Source of the DNA: Burkholderiaceae bacterium
GTDB taxonomy: Bacteria > Pseudomonadota > Gammaproteobacteria > Burkholderiales > Burkholderiaceae
Reading direction: 5' to 3'
Assembly (NCBI GenBank): GCA_017998575.1
Contig: JAGOCV010000052.1
Span: forward strand, 1-16,290
DNA: 16,290 bases
A program made the position numbers and the translations under genes. This document shows, one piece after another, positions 6,189-13,038 of this stretch (its first letter is position 1; every line of letters begins with the position of its first letter). The notes beneath the pieces are model-generated. The model was not told the DNA's origin and did no database searches. It saw nothing but the letters and a program-made list of their open reading frames with translations.

Positions 6189-7898
6189 TCACATTTTGGC
6201 GGGCGCCGAAACGCCCAGCACGGACAGGCCATTGTGGAGGACCTGGGCGCAGGCGGCGACCAGGGCCAGGCGGGCGCGCTTGACGGCTTCGTCGTCCACC
6301 AGGATGCGCTCGGCGTCGTAGTAGCTGTGGTACGCCGCGGCCAGTTCGCGCAGATAGAAGGTGACGTCGTGCGGCGCGAAGTCCTGCGCCGCCGAGGCGA
6401 GCATCGCGGGATAGCGCGCCAGCACCAGCATCAGGGCCTGGGCCGGCTCGCTGGTCAGCGGCGACAGGTCGGCGCCGGCCAGTGTGGCCACGTCGCCGCC
6501 GTCCTTCTCGGCCCAGGCGGCCAGCACCGAGCGGATGCGGGCGTGTGCGTACTGCACGTAGTACACCGGGTTGTCGTTGTTCTGGGCCAGCGCGAGGTCG
6601 ATGTCGAACACGTATTCGGTATCGGGCTTGCGGCTGAGCAGGAAGAAGCGCACCGCGTCCTTGCTGGTCCACTCGATCAGGTCGCGCAGCGTGACGTAGC
6701 TGCCCGCGCGCTTGCTGATCTTCACCTCCTGGCCGCCGCGCATCACGCGCACCATGGTGTGCAGCACGTAGTCGGGGTAGCCCTCGGGAATGCCGACGCC
6801 GGCCGCCTGCAGGCCGGCGCGCACCCGCGCGATGGTGCCGTGGTGGTCGGTGCCCTGGATGTTCACCACCTTGGTGAAGCCACGCTCCCACTTGGCGATG
6901 TGGTAGGCCACGTCGGGCACGAAGTAGGTGTACGTGCCGTCCTGCTTGCGCATGACGCGGTCCTTGTCGTCGCCGTAGTCGGTGGACCTGAGCCACAGCG
7001 CACCATCCTGCTCGTAGGTTTTGCCGGCCTCCTGGAGTTTCTTCACGGCGGCTTCGACGCGGCCCGAGGTGTAGAGGCTCGACTCCAGGTAGTAGTTGTC
7101 GAAGCGCACCTGGAAGGCTTTGAGGTCCAGATCCTGCTCGCGGCGCAGGAAGGCGACGGCGAACTGGCGGATCGAATCGAGATCGTCCACGTCACCCGAC
7201 GCGGTGAACTCGCGGTCGTCGGCCTTGACGGTCTTCTTCGCAAGAAAGTCGTCGGCGATGTCCTGGATGTAATCGCCGTTGTAGAAAGCCTTGCTGGCCG
7301 GATTGTCCGGGTCGGTCGGCCAGCACTCGTCGCCCGGCTTGAAGCCCTTGGCACGCAGTTGCGTGGAGTGGGTCAGCGTCTGGATCTGGACGCCCGCGTC
7401 GTTGTAATAGAACTCGCGCCAGACGTTCCAGCCCTGGGTCTCGTAGAGGTTGCAGATCGCGTCGCCCAGCGCGCCCTGGCGGCCGTGGCCCACGTGCAGC
7501 GGTCCCGTGGGGTTGGCCGAGACGAACTCGACCAGCACGCGCTTGCCGTTGTCGGGCTGCCAGCCGAAGCGCTCTCCAGCCTGCAGCACCTCGGTCACTA
7601 CCTGCTGCTTGGCGGAGGGCTTGAGCCGGATGTTGATGAAGCCGGGACCGGCGATCTCCAGCGCATCGACCCAGCGGGCGAACGCGGGCGTGGCCAGCAG
7701 CGCGGTGCGCAGCGCCTCGCCCAACTGGCGCGGATTGGCCTTGAGCGGTTTGGCCAGCTGCATGGCCGCGGTGCAGGCCAGATCGCCGTGCGAGGCCTGT
7801 TTGGGCGATTCGAAGGCTGCGCGCGCACCGGCGCCGGGCGACAGCTTTTCCAGCTCGGCAGCCAGCGCCGCGAGCAGTTCTTGTTGGACGAGGAGCAT
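6189..7898 (-). CDS. argS: Arginyl-tRNA synthetase
   Basis: ArgS is a class I aminoacyl-tRNA synthetase that charges tRNA-Arg. The 569-residue protein has an N-terminal tRNA D-loop-recognition (Add-1) region at about 1-100, the HIGH motif as HVGH at 135-138 in [13 protein letters not shown], a KMSKS-equivalent KISKRAG at 393-399, and a C-terminal DALR anticodon-binding helical domain (about 450-569, with [13 protein letters not shown]). Length and motifs fit the family. The start at 7898 (MLLVQQELL) matches where relatives begin; an in-frame ATG at 7931 would add 11 residues. No Shine-Dalgarno precedes 7898, but TAAAAT sits 8 nt upstream, so the mRNA may be leaderless. It heads the group argS-SPOR-dsbA. 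Confidence 0.97.
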   Translation of the reverse strand: MLLVQQELLAALAAELEKLSPGAGARAAFESPKQASHGDLACTAAMQLAKPLKANPRQLGEALRTALLATPAFARWVDALEIAGPGFINIRLKPSAKQQVVTEVLQAGERFGWQPDNGKRVLVEFVSANPTGPLHVGHGRQGALGDAICNLYETQGWNVWREFYYNDAGVQIQTLTHSTQLRAKGFKPGDECWPTDPDNPASKAFYNGDYIQDIADDFLAKKTVKADDREFTASGDVDDLDSIRQFAVAFLRREQDLDLKAFQVRFDNYYLESSLYTSGRVEAAVKKLQEAGKTYEQDGALWLRSTDYGDDKDRVMRKQDGTYTYFVPDVAYHIAKWERGFTKVVNIQGTDHHGTIARVRAGLQAAGVGIPEGYPDYVLHTMVRVMRGGQEVKISKRAGSYVTLRDLIEWTSKDAVRFFLLSRKPDTEYVFDIDLALAQNNDNPVYYVQYAHARIRSVLAAWAEKDGGDVATLAGADLSPLTSEPAQALMLVLARYPAMLASAAQDFAPHDVTFYLRELAAAYHSYYDAERILVDDEAVKRARLALVAACAQVLHNGLSVLGVSAPAKM

Positions 7899-7906
7899 GG
7901 GGCGGG

Positions 7907-7912
7907 ATTTTA
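7907..7912 (-). promoter_or_regulatory. Candidate argS -10 box (TAAAAT), possible leaderless start
   Basis: TAAAAT on the minus strand lies 8 nt before the argS ATG, in otherwise very GC-rich DNA. Transcription would begin at or next to the A of the start codon. There is no recognisable -35 at normal spacing and no Shine-Dalgarno. Confidence 0.4.
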
Positions 7913-7964
7913 CGGTCCGACCTGCGGTCATCGTGCCGCAGCCGCCCCGCGTTATGGTGGCAGG

Positions 7965-7980
7965 GCCCGCTCACGCGGGC
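7965..7980 (+). other. Stem-loop in the psiF leader
   Basis: GCCCGC-TCAC-GCGGGC forms a perfect 6-bp stem 30 nt upstream of the first psiF-type start codon, in the 112-bp divergent gap with argS. No T-run follows. It may shape the 5' leader of the psiF transcript, or be incidental. Confidence 0.35.
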
Positions 7981-8010
7981 GTCCTTCAACTCACAACAAC
8001 GGGATATGCC

Positions 8011-8307
8011 ATGAAGAACACCCTGCCCTTGCTGGCGGCCGCAGCGCTCGCCTTTTCGTTGTTCACCCCGGCCCACGCGGCAGAAGACGCCAAGCCGAAA
8101 ACGGCCCAGCAGGAGAAAATGGTCGCCTGCAACCAGCAGGCCGACGGCAAGAAGGGCGACGACCGCAAGGCGTTCATGAAGCAATGCCTTTCCGCCAAAC
8201 CCGCGACGCAGCAGGACAAGATGAAGGCCTGCAACCAGCAGGCCGGCGACATGAAAGGCGACGATCGCAAGAAGTTCATGAGCGGTTGCCTCAAGAAAAC
8301 CGCCTGA
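8011..8307 (+). CDS. PsiF-family secreted protein with two PsiF repeats
   Basis: PsiF proteins are small exported proteins of unknown activity; the E. coli namesake is phosphate-starvation inducible. This 98-residue protein has a signal peptide (1-23, ending AHA) and two near-identical 34-residue repeats. Each holds one Cys near its start and one near its end: ACNQQADGKKGDDRKAFMKQC, shortened here to ACNQQADGKKGDDRKAFMKQ plus Cys, and ACNQQAGDMKGDDRKKFM plus a later Cys. The four cysteines suggest one disulfide per repeat in the periplasm, where DsbA, encoded nearby, could act. The start at 8011 has an ACGGGA ribosome site. A second psiF-like gene follows after 59 nt. The function is unknown and no Pho box was recognised upstream. 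Confidence 0.9.
   Translation: MKNTLPLLAAAALAFSLFTPAHAAEDAKPKTAQQEKMVACNQQADGKKGDDRKAFMKQCLSAKPATQQDKMKACNQQAGDMKGDDRKKFMSGCLKKTA
8107..8307 (+). repeat. Tandem 102-bp repeat inside the psiF gene
   Basis: Two units begin at 8107 and 8209 with a period of 102 bp (34 codons). They share 19 identical bases, GCCTGCAACCAGCAGGCCG, at 8125-8143 and 8227-8245, with further similarity on both sides. DNA-level identity this high points to an internal duplication kept recent or homogenised. Confidence 0.85.
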
Positions 8308-8328
8308 TCCCTCCGACCCACCCCACCA

Positions 8329-8345
8329 GGGCCGCCGCGCGGCCC
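8329..8345 (+). other. Stem-loop between the two psiF genes
   Basis: GGGCCGC-CGC-GCGGCCC is a perfect 7-bp stem in the 59-nt gap. It is followed by GGTTTCAGG, so the T-run is too short for a confident terminator. It could partially reduce readthrough or protect the upstream message. The second gene's ribosome site (AGGAA) follows 7 nt later. Confidence 0.45.
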
Positions 8346-8366
8346 GGTTTCAGGAACCATCAAGAC

Positions 8367-8561
8367 ATGAAGATCTTCGCCACCGCGCTTGTCTCGGCAC
8401 TGCTGCTGACCCTCGGCACGGCTCACGCACAGGACGCGTCCAAACCCGATCCCCGGCACCTCAAGCGGCTCAACGCCTGCAACAAGGAAGCCAAGGGCAA
8501 GGCCGACGATGCCTACCGCGAGGCCATGAAGTCCTGCATGGAGCGCAAGAAAAAAGGCTGA
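8367..8561 (+). CDS. Small PsiF-like secreted protein, single repeat
   Basis: This 64-residue protein has a signal peptide (1-21, ending AHA) and one PsiF-type unit with two cysteines (NACNKEAKGKADDAYREAM then SCMERKKKG). It resembles one repeat of the upstream gene but is more diverged: it has KADDAYRE where the neighbour has KGDDRK. AGGAA lies 10 nt upstream of the ATG. It is probably co-transcribed with the upstream psiF gene and arose by duplication. Its function is unknown; periplasmic location is inferred from the signal peptide. It converges with the DUF2214 gene 39 nt away. Confidence 0.85.
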   Translation: MKIFATALVSALLLTLGTAHAQDASKPDPRHLKRLNACNKEAKGKADDAYREAMKSCMERKKKG

Positions 8562-8576
8562 ACCAGCGGGCGGCGG

Positions 8577-8593
8577 GCCCCGGCTGCCGGGGC
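8577..8593. terminator. Candidate bidirectional terminator between psiF2 and DUF2214 genes
   Basis: GCCCCGG-CTG-CCGGGGC is a perfect 7-bp GC stem with a 3-nt loop in the 39-bp gap between two convergent genes. Its placement fits a shared terminator, but there is no real T-run on either side, so efficiency is uncertain. Confidence 0.5.
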
Positions 8594-8600
8594 ACTTCGC

Positions 8601-9056
8601 TTATTTGCCGCCGAAGCCCCGGGCGAGAAAGACCGCCGCCAGCGGAATGAGCGGCAGCAGGTGGGCCTGGATCATCACCAGCCTGCGCATGCGCTCGATC
8701 GCGCCGCCGTCCGGCAACTGGCCGGTGGCGCGCAGTTCGCGGCGCCAGCGGATGAAGGTGATCGTGGGCTTGATCGACAACAGCGCGATCACCACGAACA
8801 GCGCGAATTTGGTGTGCAGCAGCCAGTTCGTGCCATAGAACGCCGTGCCCTTGGCGCCCCAGAACACGCGGGCCAGCCCGGTGAGCAGCACCGCCACCGA
8901 GGCTGCGCCGTACACCATGTCGATCTTTGCCAGGCGCTCGACGACTGCCGCGTTGAGCCATTGCGCCCGGCACAGCGCAGCCTCGCTGGCGAGGAAGACC
9001 ACCATCGTGAGGATGGCCAGGATGTGGGCATAGGCGAGCAGGGCTTCGAGCGTCAT
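8601..9056 (-). CDS. DUF2214-family integral membrane protein
   Basis: The 151-residue protein has four predicted membrane helices at about 4-24, 45-64, 80-101 and 128-146, and is otherwise almost all membrane. It matches the uncharacterised DUF2214 family as I remember it. Helix 1 carries H11 in AYAHILAILTMVVFLASE, helix 3 starts WLLHTKFALF (H81, K83), and helix 4 starts near H132. The start ATG at 9056 overlaps the stop of the upstream LysR-type gene (ATGA), so the two are translationally coupled. The function is unknown. The His positions recall HemJ-type membrane proteins (see findings). A stem-loop lies just beyond the stop. Confidence 0.85.
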   Translation of the reverse strand: MTLEALLAYAHILAILTMVVFLASEAALCRAQWLNAAVVERLAKIDMVYGAASVAVLLTGLARVFWGAKGTAFYGTNWLLHTKFALFVVIALLSIKPTITFIRWRRELRATGQLPDGGAIERMRRLVMIQAHLLPLIPLAAVFLARGFGGK

Positions 9057-10021
9057 GGCGTGCGTTGTGGTGTCGTCGTGGGAGAGCCGGCGTCGGCATT
9101 TCGCGTGGTCCAGAAGCCGGGCTGACTGTAATGATGCCGCAGGAAGTCGATCCACAGCCGCACGCGAAGCGGCAGGTGCTTCGCGCCCGGCACCAGCATG
9201 TAGATGCCGTTGGGCGGGGCGGCGAAGTCTTCCAGCAGCGCGACCAGGCGGCCGGCGGCCACTTCGGCCTCCACCTCCCACGTGCTGCGCCAGGCGATGC
9301 CGTGGCCGGCCAGACACCAGTCGTGCAGCACCTGGCCGTCGGAGCAGTCGAGCGGTCCGTCCGGGCGCAGATACACCACCTCGGTGCCGCCGCCCTCGCG
9401 CGGCACCCGGAACGCCCAGCCGCGCGTCTGCGAGGCGTCGCTCGACAGCGTGAGGCAGTCGTGGCGCGCCAGCTCGGAAGGGTGCGCAGGCCGGCCGCGC
9501 CGTGCCAGGTAGGCGGGCGTGGCAACGCACAGCCGGCGGTTGTCGGCCAGCCGCATGCTCACCAGGGACGAGTCGGGCAGATCACCCACGCGCACGGCGC
9601 AGTCGAACCCCTCGGCCGCCAGATCGGTCACGCGGTCGCTGAGGTTGAGCGAGACCGTCACCTCGGCGTGCTGCTCGCGAAAGCGCGGCACCAGCGGCGC
9701 CACGTGACGGCGGCCGAAGCCGGCAGGCGCCGTGATGCGCAGGTGCCCGCTGGCCTTCACGCCACCGGCCGACACACTGGCTTCGGCACTGGCCACGTCG
9801 GCCAGCACACGCTGGCAATCTTCCAGGAAGGCCGTCCCTTCGTGCGTGAGCGACAGCCGCCGCGTGGTGCGCACCAGCAGCTTGACGCCCAGGCGCTCTT
9901 CCAGGGCGTCCAGTCGCCGGCCCATGATCGCCGGCGCCACGCCCTCGGCGCGTGCCGCCGCCGTCAGGCTGCCGCGCATGGCCACCGAAACGAAGGATTC
10001 CATCTGCTTGAGCTTGTCCAT
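9053..10021 (-). CDS. LysR-family transcriptional regulator (CrgA-like)
   Basis: This 322-residue protein has the N-terminal winged helix-turn-helix at about 1-60 (MESFVSVAMRGSLTAAARA; MGRRLDALEERLGVKLLVRT) and a periplasmic-binding-type effector domain at about 90-295 (LRITAPAGFGRRHVAPLVPR; FDCAVRVGDLPDSSLV). This pattern is typical of the CrgA-like subgroup abundant in Burkholderiales. A C-terminal tail of about 25 residues extends beyond the usual fold. I chose the ATG at 10021 because MDKLKQMESF is the normal LysR beginning; there is no Shine-Dalgarno and a TGTAAT -10-like box ends 9 nt before the ATG. It overlaps the DUF2214 gene by 4 nt and diverges from glcB. Classic LysR behaviour would be autorepression plus control of the neighbour; the effector is unknown. 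Confidence 0.92.
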   Translation of the reverse strand: MDKLKQMESFVSVAMRGSLTAAARAEGVAPAIMGRRLDALEERLGVKLLVRTTRRLSLTHEGTAFLEDCQRVLADVASAEASVSAGGVKASGHLRITAPAGFGRRHVAPLVPRFREQHAEVTVSLNLSDRVTDLAAEGFDCAVRVGDLPDSSLVSMRLADNRRLCVATPAYLARRGRPAHPSELARHDCLTLSSDASQTRGWAFRVPREGGGTEVVYLRPDGPLDCSDGQVLHDWCLAGHGIAWRSTWEVEAEVAAGRLVALLEDFAAPPNGIYMLVPGAKHLPLRVRLWIDFLRHHYSQPGFWTTRNADAGSPTTTPQRTP

Positions 10022-10030
10022 GCGCGGCAG

Positions 10031-10057
10031 ATTACATCCTGTTTTGTCACGGATCAA
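10031..10057 (-). promoter_or_regulatory. Candidate promoter for the LysR-type gene
   Basis: On the minus strand TTGATC (10057-10052) and TGTAAT (10036-10031) are separated by 15 nt, with the start codon 9 nt after the -10. The leader would be about 0-3 nt. The -35 overlaps the inverted repeat at 10056-10074, as expected for an autoregulated LysR gene. Confidence 0.4.
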
Positions 10058-10074
10058 TCGCGATCGTGGCGATT
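10056..10074. promoter_or_regulatory. Inverted repeat, candidate LysR-type operator
   Basis: AATCGC and GCGATT flank a 7-nt centre (GATCGTG) in the divergent region between the LysR-type gene and glcB. The T-to-A spacing inside the repeat is 13 rather than the classical 11, so the match to the LysR consensus is imperfect. Its position over the candidate lysR -35, in the only AT-richer part of the gap, supports a regulatory role. Confidence 0.4.
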
Positions 10075-10131
10075 AATTGCCTTTCCAGTATCAAATAAAG
10101 TGTGGTCCTGACGCGCGCGAGGGCGCAAAGC

Positions 10132-10147
10132 TGGCACGCTTCACGCT
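10132..10147 (+). promoter_or_regulatory. Partial sigma-54 (-24/-12) promoter match upstream of glcB
   Basis: TGGCACGCTTCACGCT has a perfect -24 element (TGGCACG) and the invariant GG-N10-GC spacing, but the -12 element reads ACGC instead of TTGC. It lies 58 nt before the glcB start and would place a transcription start about 47 nt upstream of it. One match of this quality can occur by chance in GC-rich DNA. Confidence 0.2.
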
Positions 10148-10204
10148 GGTGCCGCAGCCATCGCGCGCATCGATCCATCCATCTGGCCATCACGAGGTTT
10201 CCGC

Positions 10205-12415
10205 ATGTCCGCCACCGCCCGCACGCCGCTGCATCGCCTGCAAGTCGCCACGTCGCTGTACCGCTTCATCGAAGACGAGGTCCTGCCGGGCACCGGCGTC
10301 GACAGCGCGAAATTCTGGAAAGGCTTCGACGCCATCGTGGCCGATCTCGCGCCGAAGAACATCGATCTGCTGGGCGAGCGCGATCGGCTGCAGACGGCCC
10401 TCGACCAATGGCACGAGGCCCACCCGGGCCCCATCGCCGACATGAAGGCCTACCGGGCCTACCTGGAGCAGATCGGCTACCTGGTGAAGGCACCCAAAGG
10501 CGCCCGTGCCACCACGAAGAATGTCGATGCCGAACTGGCCACGCAGGCCGGCGCGCAACTGGTGGTGCCCATTCTCAACGCGCGCTATGCGCTCAATGCG
10601 GCCAACGCGCGCTGGGGCAGCCTGTACGACGCGCTCTACGGTACCGATGCGATCAGCGAAGAAGGCGGCTGCGAGAAGGGCAAGGGCTACAACCCCCGGC
10701 GCGGAGCCAAGGTCATCGAGTACGCGCGCTACGTGCTCGACCGCACGGCGCCGCTGGCTTCGGGTTCGCATATCGATTCGACGGCCTACGCCGTCAAGGG
10801 CGGTGCTCTCGTCGTCACGCTGGCGGACGGTAGCACCACGAAGCTCAGGAACGCGAAGCAGTTCGTCGGCTACCAGGGCGACGCCGCCGCGCCCAGCGGC
10901 GTGCTGCTGGTGCACAACGGCCTGCACCTGGACATCCGCATCGACAAGGCCCACGCCATCGGCAAGACTGATCCGGCCGGCGTGGCCGATCTTGTCGTCG
11001 AGGCCGCGCTCTCCACCATCCTCGACCTCGAAGATTCGGTGGCCGCCGTCGACGCCGAGGACAAGATCCTGGGCTACCGCAACTGGCTGGGCATCCTCAA
11101 AGGCACGCTGACCGAGCAGGTGAGCAAGGGCGGCAGCACCTTCACGCGCGGCCTCAATGCCGACCGCCTCTACACGGCACCCGGGGGCAAGGGCGAAGTG
11201 CGCATGCATGGCCGCTCGCTCATGTTCGTGCGCAACGTGGGCCATCTCATGACCAACCCGGCCGTTCTCTGGAAGGACGGCGAGGGTGTGGAGCGCGAGA
11301 TTCCGGAAGGCATCCTCGACGCCGTGGTGACGACCACCATCGCGCTGCACGACCTGCAAGGCCAGGGCAAAGCCGGCATCCGCAACTCGCGCAAGGGCTC
11401 GGTCTACATCGTCAAGCCCAAGATGCATGGCCCGGCCGAAGTGGCCTTCGCGGCCGAACTGTTCGGCCGCGTCGAGAAGCTGCTGGGTCTGCCCGACAGC
11501 ACCGTCAAGCTGGGCATCATGGACGAGGAGCGCCGCACCAGCGTCAACCTCAAGGCCTGTATCGCCGCCGCCGCCAGCCGCGTGGCCTTCATCAACACGG
11601 GTTTTCTCGACCGCACGGGCGACGAGATGCACACCTGCATGCAGGCCGGCCCGGTGCTGCGCAAGGGCGACATGAAGTCGTCGGCCTGGATTGCAGCCTA
11701 CGAGAAGAGCAACGTGCTGGTGGGTCTGTCGATGGGCCTGTCGGGCCGTGCCCAGATCGGCAAGGGCATGTGGGCGATGCCCGACCTCATGGCCGAGATG
11801 CTGAAGGCAAAGATCGGCCACCCCAAGGCGGGTGCCAACACCGCCTGGGTGCCCAGTCCTACCGCGGCCACGCTGCACGCCATGCACTACCACCAGGTCG
11901 ACGTGTTCGCGGTGCAGAAGGAACTGGCGAAGCAGGATGCCGACAAGCTGCGCGATGCGCTGCTGGCGGACCTGCTGACCATTCCCGTGGTGGCGCAGCC
12001 GACGTGGAGTGATGACGAGAAGCAGCAAGAGCTCGACAACAACATCCAGGGCATCCTGGGCTACGTCGTGCGCTGGATCGACCAAGGCATCGGCTGCTCC
12101 AAGGTGCCCGACATCCACAACGTGGGACTGATGGAAGACCGCGCCACGCTGCGCATCTCCAGCCAGCACGTGGCCAACTGGCTGCTCCACGGCGTGGTGA
12201 CGAAGGCGCAGGTGACGAAGACCTTCGAGCGTATGGCCGCCGTGGTGGACAAGCAGAACGCCGGCGACCCGCTGTACCGGCCGATGGCCAAGAACTTCAA
12301 GGGCTCGGCCGCCTACCAGGCCGCGACCGACCTGGTCTTCAAGGGCCTCTCGCAGCCCAGCGGCTACACCGAGCCGCTGCTGCATGCCTGGCGACTGAAG
12401 GTGAAGGCTGGCTGA
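10205..12415 (+). CDS. glcB: Malate synthase G
   Basis: GlcB condenses glyoxylate with acetyl-CoA to malate in the cytoplasm, serving glycolate/glyoxylate use and the glyoxylate shunt. The 736-residue length fits isoform G (about 720-740) rather than isoform A (about 530). The TIM-barrel catalytic parts are present: [15 protein letters not shown] with the catalytic Arg (R343), Mg-binding Glu in [10 protein letters not shown] (441-442), and Asp in [10 protein letters not shown] (D469). The C-terminal [18 protein letters not shown] holds the catalytic base Asp (D645). The ATG at 10205 is preceded by a CGAGG ribosome site. It diverges from a LysR-type regulator, a likely local controller; no glc operon genes (glcDEF) are adjacent. 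No intact terminator with a T-run follows, only the stem at 12469-12494. Confidence 0.97.
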   Translation: MSATARTPLHRLQVATSLYRFIEDEVLPGTGVDSAKFWKGFDAIVADLAPKNIDLLGERDRLQTALDQWHEAHPGPIADMKAYRAYLEQIGYLVKAPKGARATTKNVDAELATQAGAQLVVPILNARYALNAANARWGSLYDALYGTDAISEEGGCEKGKGYNPRRGAKVIEYARYVLDRTAPLASGSHIDSTAYAVKGGALVVTLADGSTTKLRNAKQFVGYQGDAAAPSGVLLVHNGLHLDIRIDKAHAIGKTDPAGVADLVVEAALSTILDLEDSVAAVDAEDKILGYRNWLGILKGTLTEQVSKGGSTFTRGLNADRLYTAPGGKGEVRMHGRSLMFVRNVGHLMTNPAVLWKDGEGVEREIPEGILDAVVTTTIALHDLQGQGKAGIRNSRKGSVYIVKPKMHGPAEVAFAAELFGRVEKLLGLPDSTVKLGIMDEERRTSVNLKACIAAAASRVAFINTGFLDRTGDEMHTCMQAGPVLRKGDMKSSAWIAAYEKSNVLVGLSMGLSGRAQIGKGMWAMPDLMAEMLKAKIGHPKAGANTAWVPSPTAATLHAMHYHQVDVFAVQKELAKQDADKLRDALLADLLTIPVVAQPTWSDDEKQQELDNNIQGILGYVVRWIDQGIGCSKVPDIHNVGLMEDRATLRISSQHVANWLLHGVVTKAQVTKTFERMAAVVDKQNAGDPLYRPMAKNFKGSAAYQAATDLVFKGLSQPSGYTEPLLHAWRLKVKAG

Positions 12416-12468
12416 TACGCTTGGCTGACACGGTGTAGGCGGGCTCGCACGACGTTCGCCGGCCTGCA

Positions 12469-12494
12469 CCGGCAGCCTGCGCCAGGGCTGCCGG
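12469..12494. other. Stem-loop downstream of glcB
   Basis: CCGGCAGCC (12469-12477) and GGCTGCCGG (12486-12494) pair perfectly over 9 bp around an 8-nt loop in the 119-nt gap between glcB and the csbD-like gene. No T-run follows, so it could be a Rho-independent-like 3' stabiliser, an inefficient terminator, or part of the csbD leader. I saw no convincing csbD promoter in the same gap. Confidence 0.5.
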
Positions 12495-12534
12495 CCATCA
12501 TCGAGGCTCCCAACCAACCCGTGAAGGAGTCAGC

Positions 12535-12717
12535 ATGAACAAGGATCAAGTCGCAGGCCGTATCAAGGAAGCCGCCGGTGAAGTGCAGGAGCATGTCGGC
12601 CGCGCGGTCGGCAGCGAGAAGCACGAAGCCAAGGGCCATGCCAAGGAAATGGAAGGCAAGGTTCAGAAGAACTACGGCGACGCCAAGGAAGAAGTGAAGG
12701 ACGCCTTCAAGAAGTAA
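12535..12717 (+). CDS. CsbD-family stress-response protein
   Basis: The 60-residue, very hydrophilic Lys/Glu-rich protein starts MNKDQVAGRIKEAAGEVQEH, the hallmark of CsbD/YjbJ proteins. These are abundant in stationary phase or general stress; their biochemical role is unresolved. It is predicted to be cytoplasmic and helical or disordered, with no cysteine and no signal peptide. GAAGGAGT lies 7 nt before the ATG, the strongest ribosome-binding site in the window, matching the high expression known for the family. A strong terminator begins 26 nt after the stop, so it is probably a monocistronic gene or the tail of a glcB transcript. The family is firm; the exact function is unknown. Confidence 0.93.
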   Translation: MNKDQVAGRIKEAAGEVQEHVGRAVGSEKHEAKGHAKEMEGKVQKNYGDAKEEVKDAFKK

Positions 12718-12742
12718 TCCGGCCCCGCCGAAATTGCTTGCC

Positions 12743-12777
12743 AGCCGGCGCCCCGCGAGGGGCGCCGGCTTTCTTCT
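12743..12777 (+). terminator. Strong intrinsic terminator after the csbD-like gene
   Basis: AGCCGGCGCCCC (12743-12754) and GGGGCGCCGGCT (12759-12770) form a perfect 12-bp stem closed by a GCGA (GNRA) tetraloop, followed by TTCTTCT. It is the most convincing plus-strand terminator in the window. Confidence 0.93.
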
Positions 12778-12796
12778 GGCCGGCGCAGACGAGACC

Positions 12797-12802
12797 TACA
12801 CT
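12797..12802 (+). promoter_or_regulatory. Candidate -10 box (TACACT) for the CWC gene, possible leaderless start
   Basis: TACACT ends 7 nt before the ATG at 12810, with no Shine-Dalgarno between. A weak -35 (TTCTGG, 12774-12779) lies at 17-nt spacing inside the tail of the preceding terminator. Transcription would start at or within a base or two of the start codon. Confidence 0.4.
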
Positions 12803-12809
12803 CGCGAGC

Positions 12810-13031
12810 ATGCCTGCCGCTCTGCCACACGTCGATGCGCTTCGCTGCCCCCTGTGCGGGCAGGCCAACGGCTGTGCAATGGAAACGGCCAGGATCACTG
12901 GCGGTGAACCCGCAACCTGCTGGTGCATGACGGCTACCATTGATCCGCTCTCGCTGGACCGGCTGCCCGACAGCTCCCGCGGGCTGGCCTGTATCTGCGC
13001 GCGTTGCGCCAAGGTCTCGCAGCCCACCTGA
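12810..13031 (+). CDS. Cysteine-rich CWC-family protein
   Basis: The 73-residue protein has eight cysteines: CPLC plus C22 near the N-terminus, the name-giving CWC at 37-39, and CICARC at 61-66. This fits the small 'cysteine-rich CWC' family of unknown function. The CxxC and CxCxxC spacing suggests binding of one or two zinc ions; there is no signal peptide, so it should be cytoplasmic. I chose the ATG at 12810 because homologous sequence begins around VDALRCPLCG; an in-frame upstream ATG at 12738 would translate through the csbD terminator. It converges on the metallopeptidase gene with only 7 nt between stops and no terminator between them. No function can be assigned. Confidence 0.85.
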   Translation: MPAALPHVDALRCPLCGQANGCAMETARITGGEPATCWCMTATIDPLSLDRLPDSSRGLACICARCAKVSQPT

Positions 13032-13038
13032 GCGGCGT

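Noticed and set aside
7953..7958. TATGGT as a -10 box for the psiF gene
   Set aside because: It matches 4 of 6 positions but has no acceptable -35 partner, so I did not list it as a promoter.
6159..8366. Plus-strand open frame running through SPOR/argS into the psiF region
   Set aside because: Only its last 64 codons (8367-8561) are a real gene with its own ribosome site and signal peptide; the rest is antisense to argS.
10190..12517. 775-codon minus-strand open frame opposite glcB
   Set aside because: It is a shadow of malate synthase G; the residues are compositionally biased (His, Val, Gly, Arg) with no domain.
12738..12809. Upstream in-frame ATG extending the CWC protein by 24 residues
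   Set aside because: It would begin before and read through the csbD terminator stem; the extension is low complexity.
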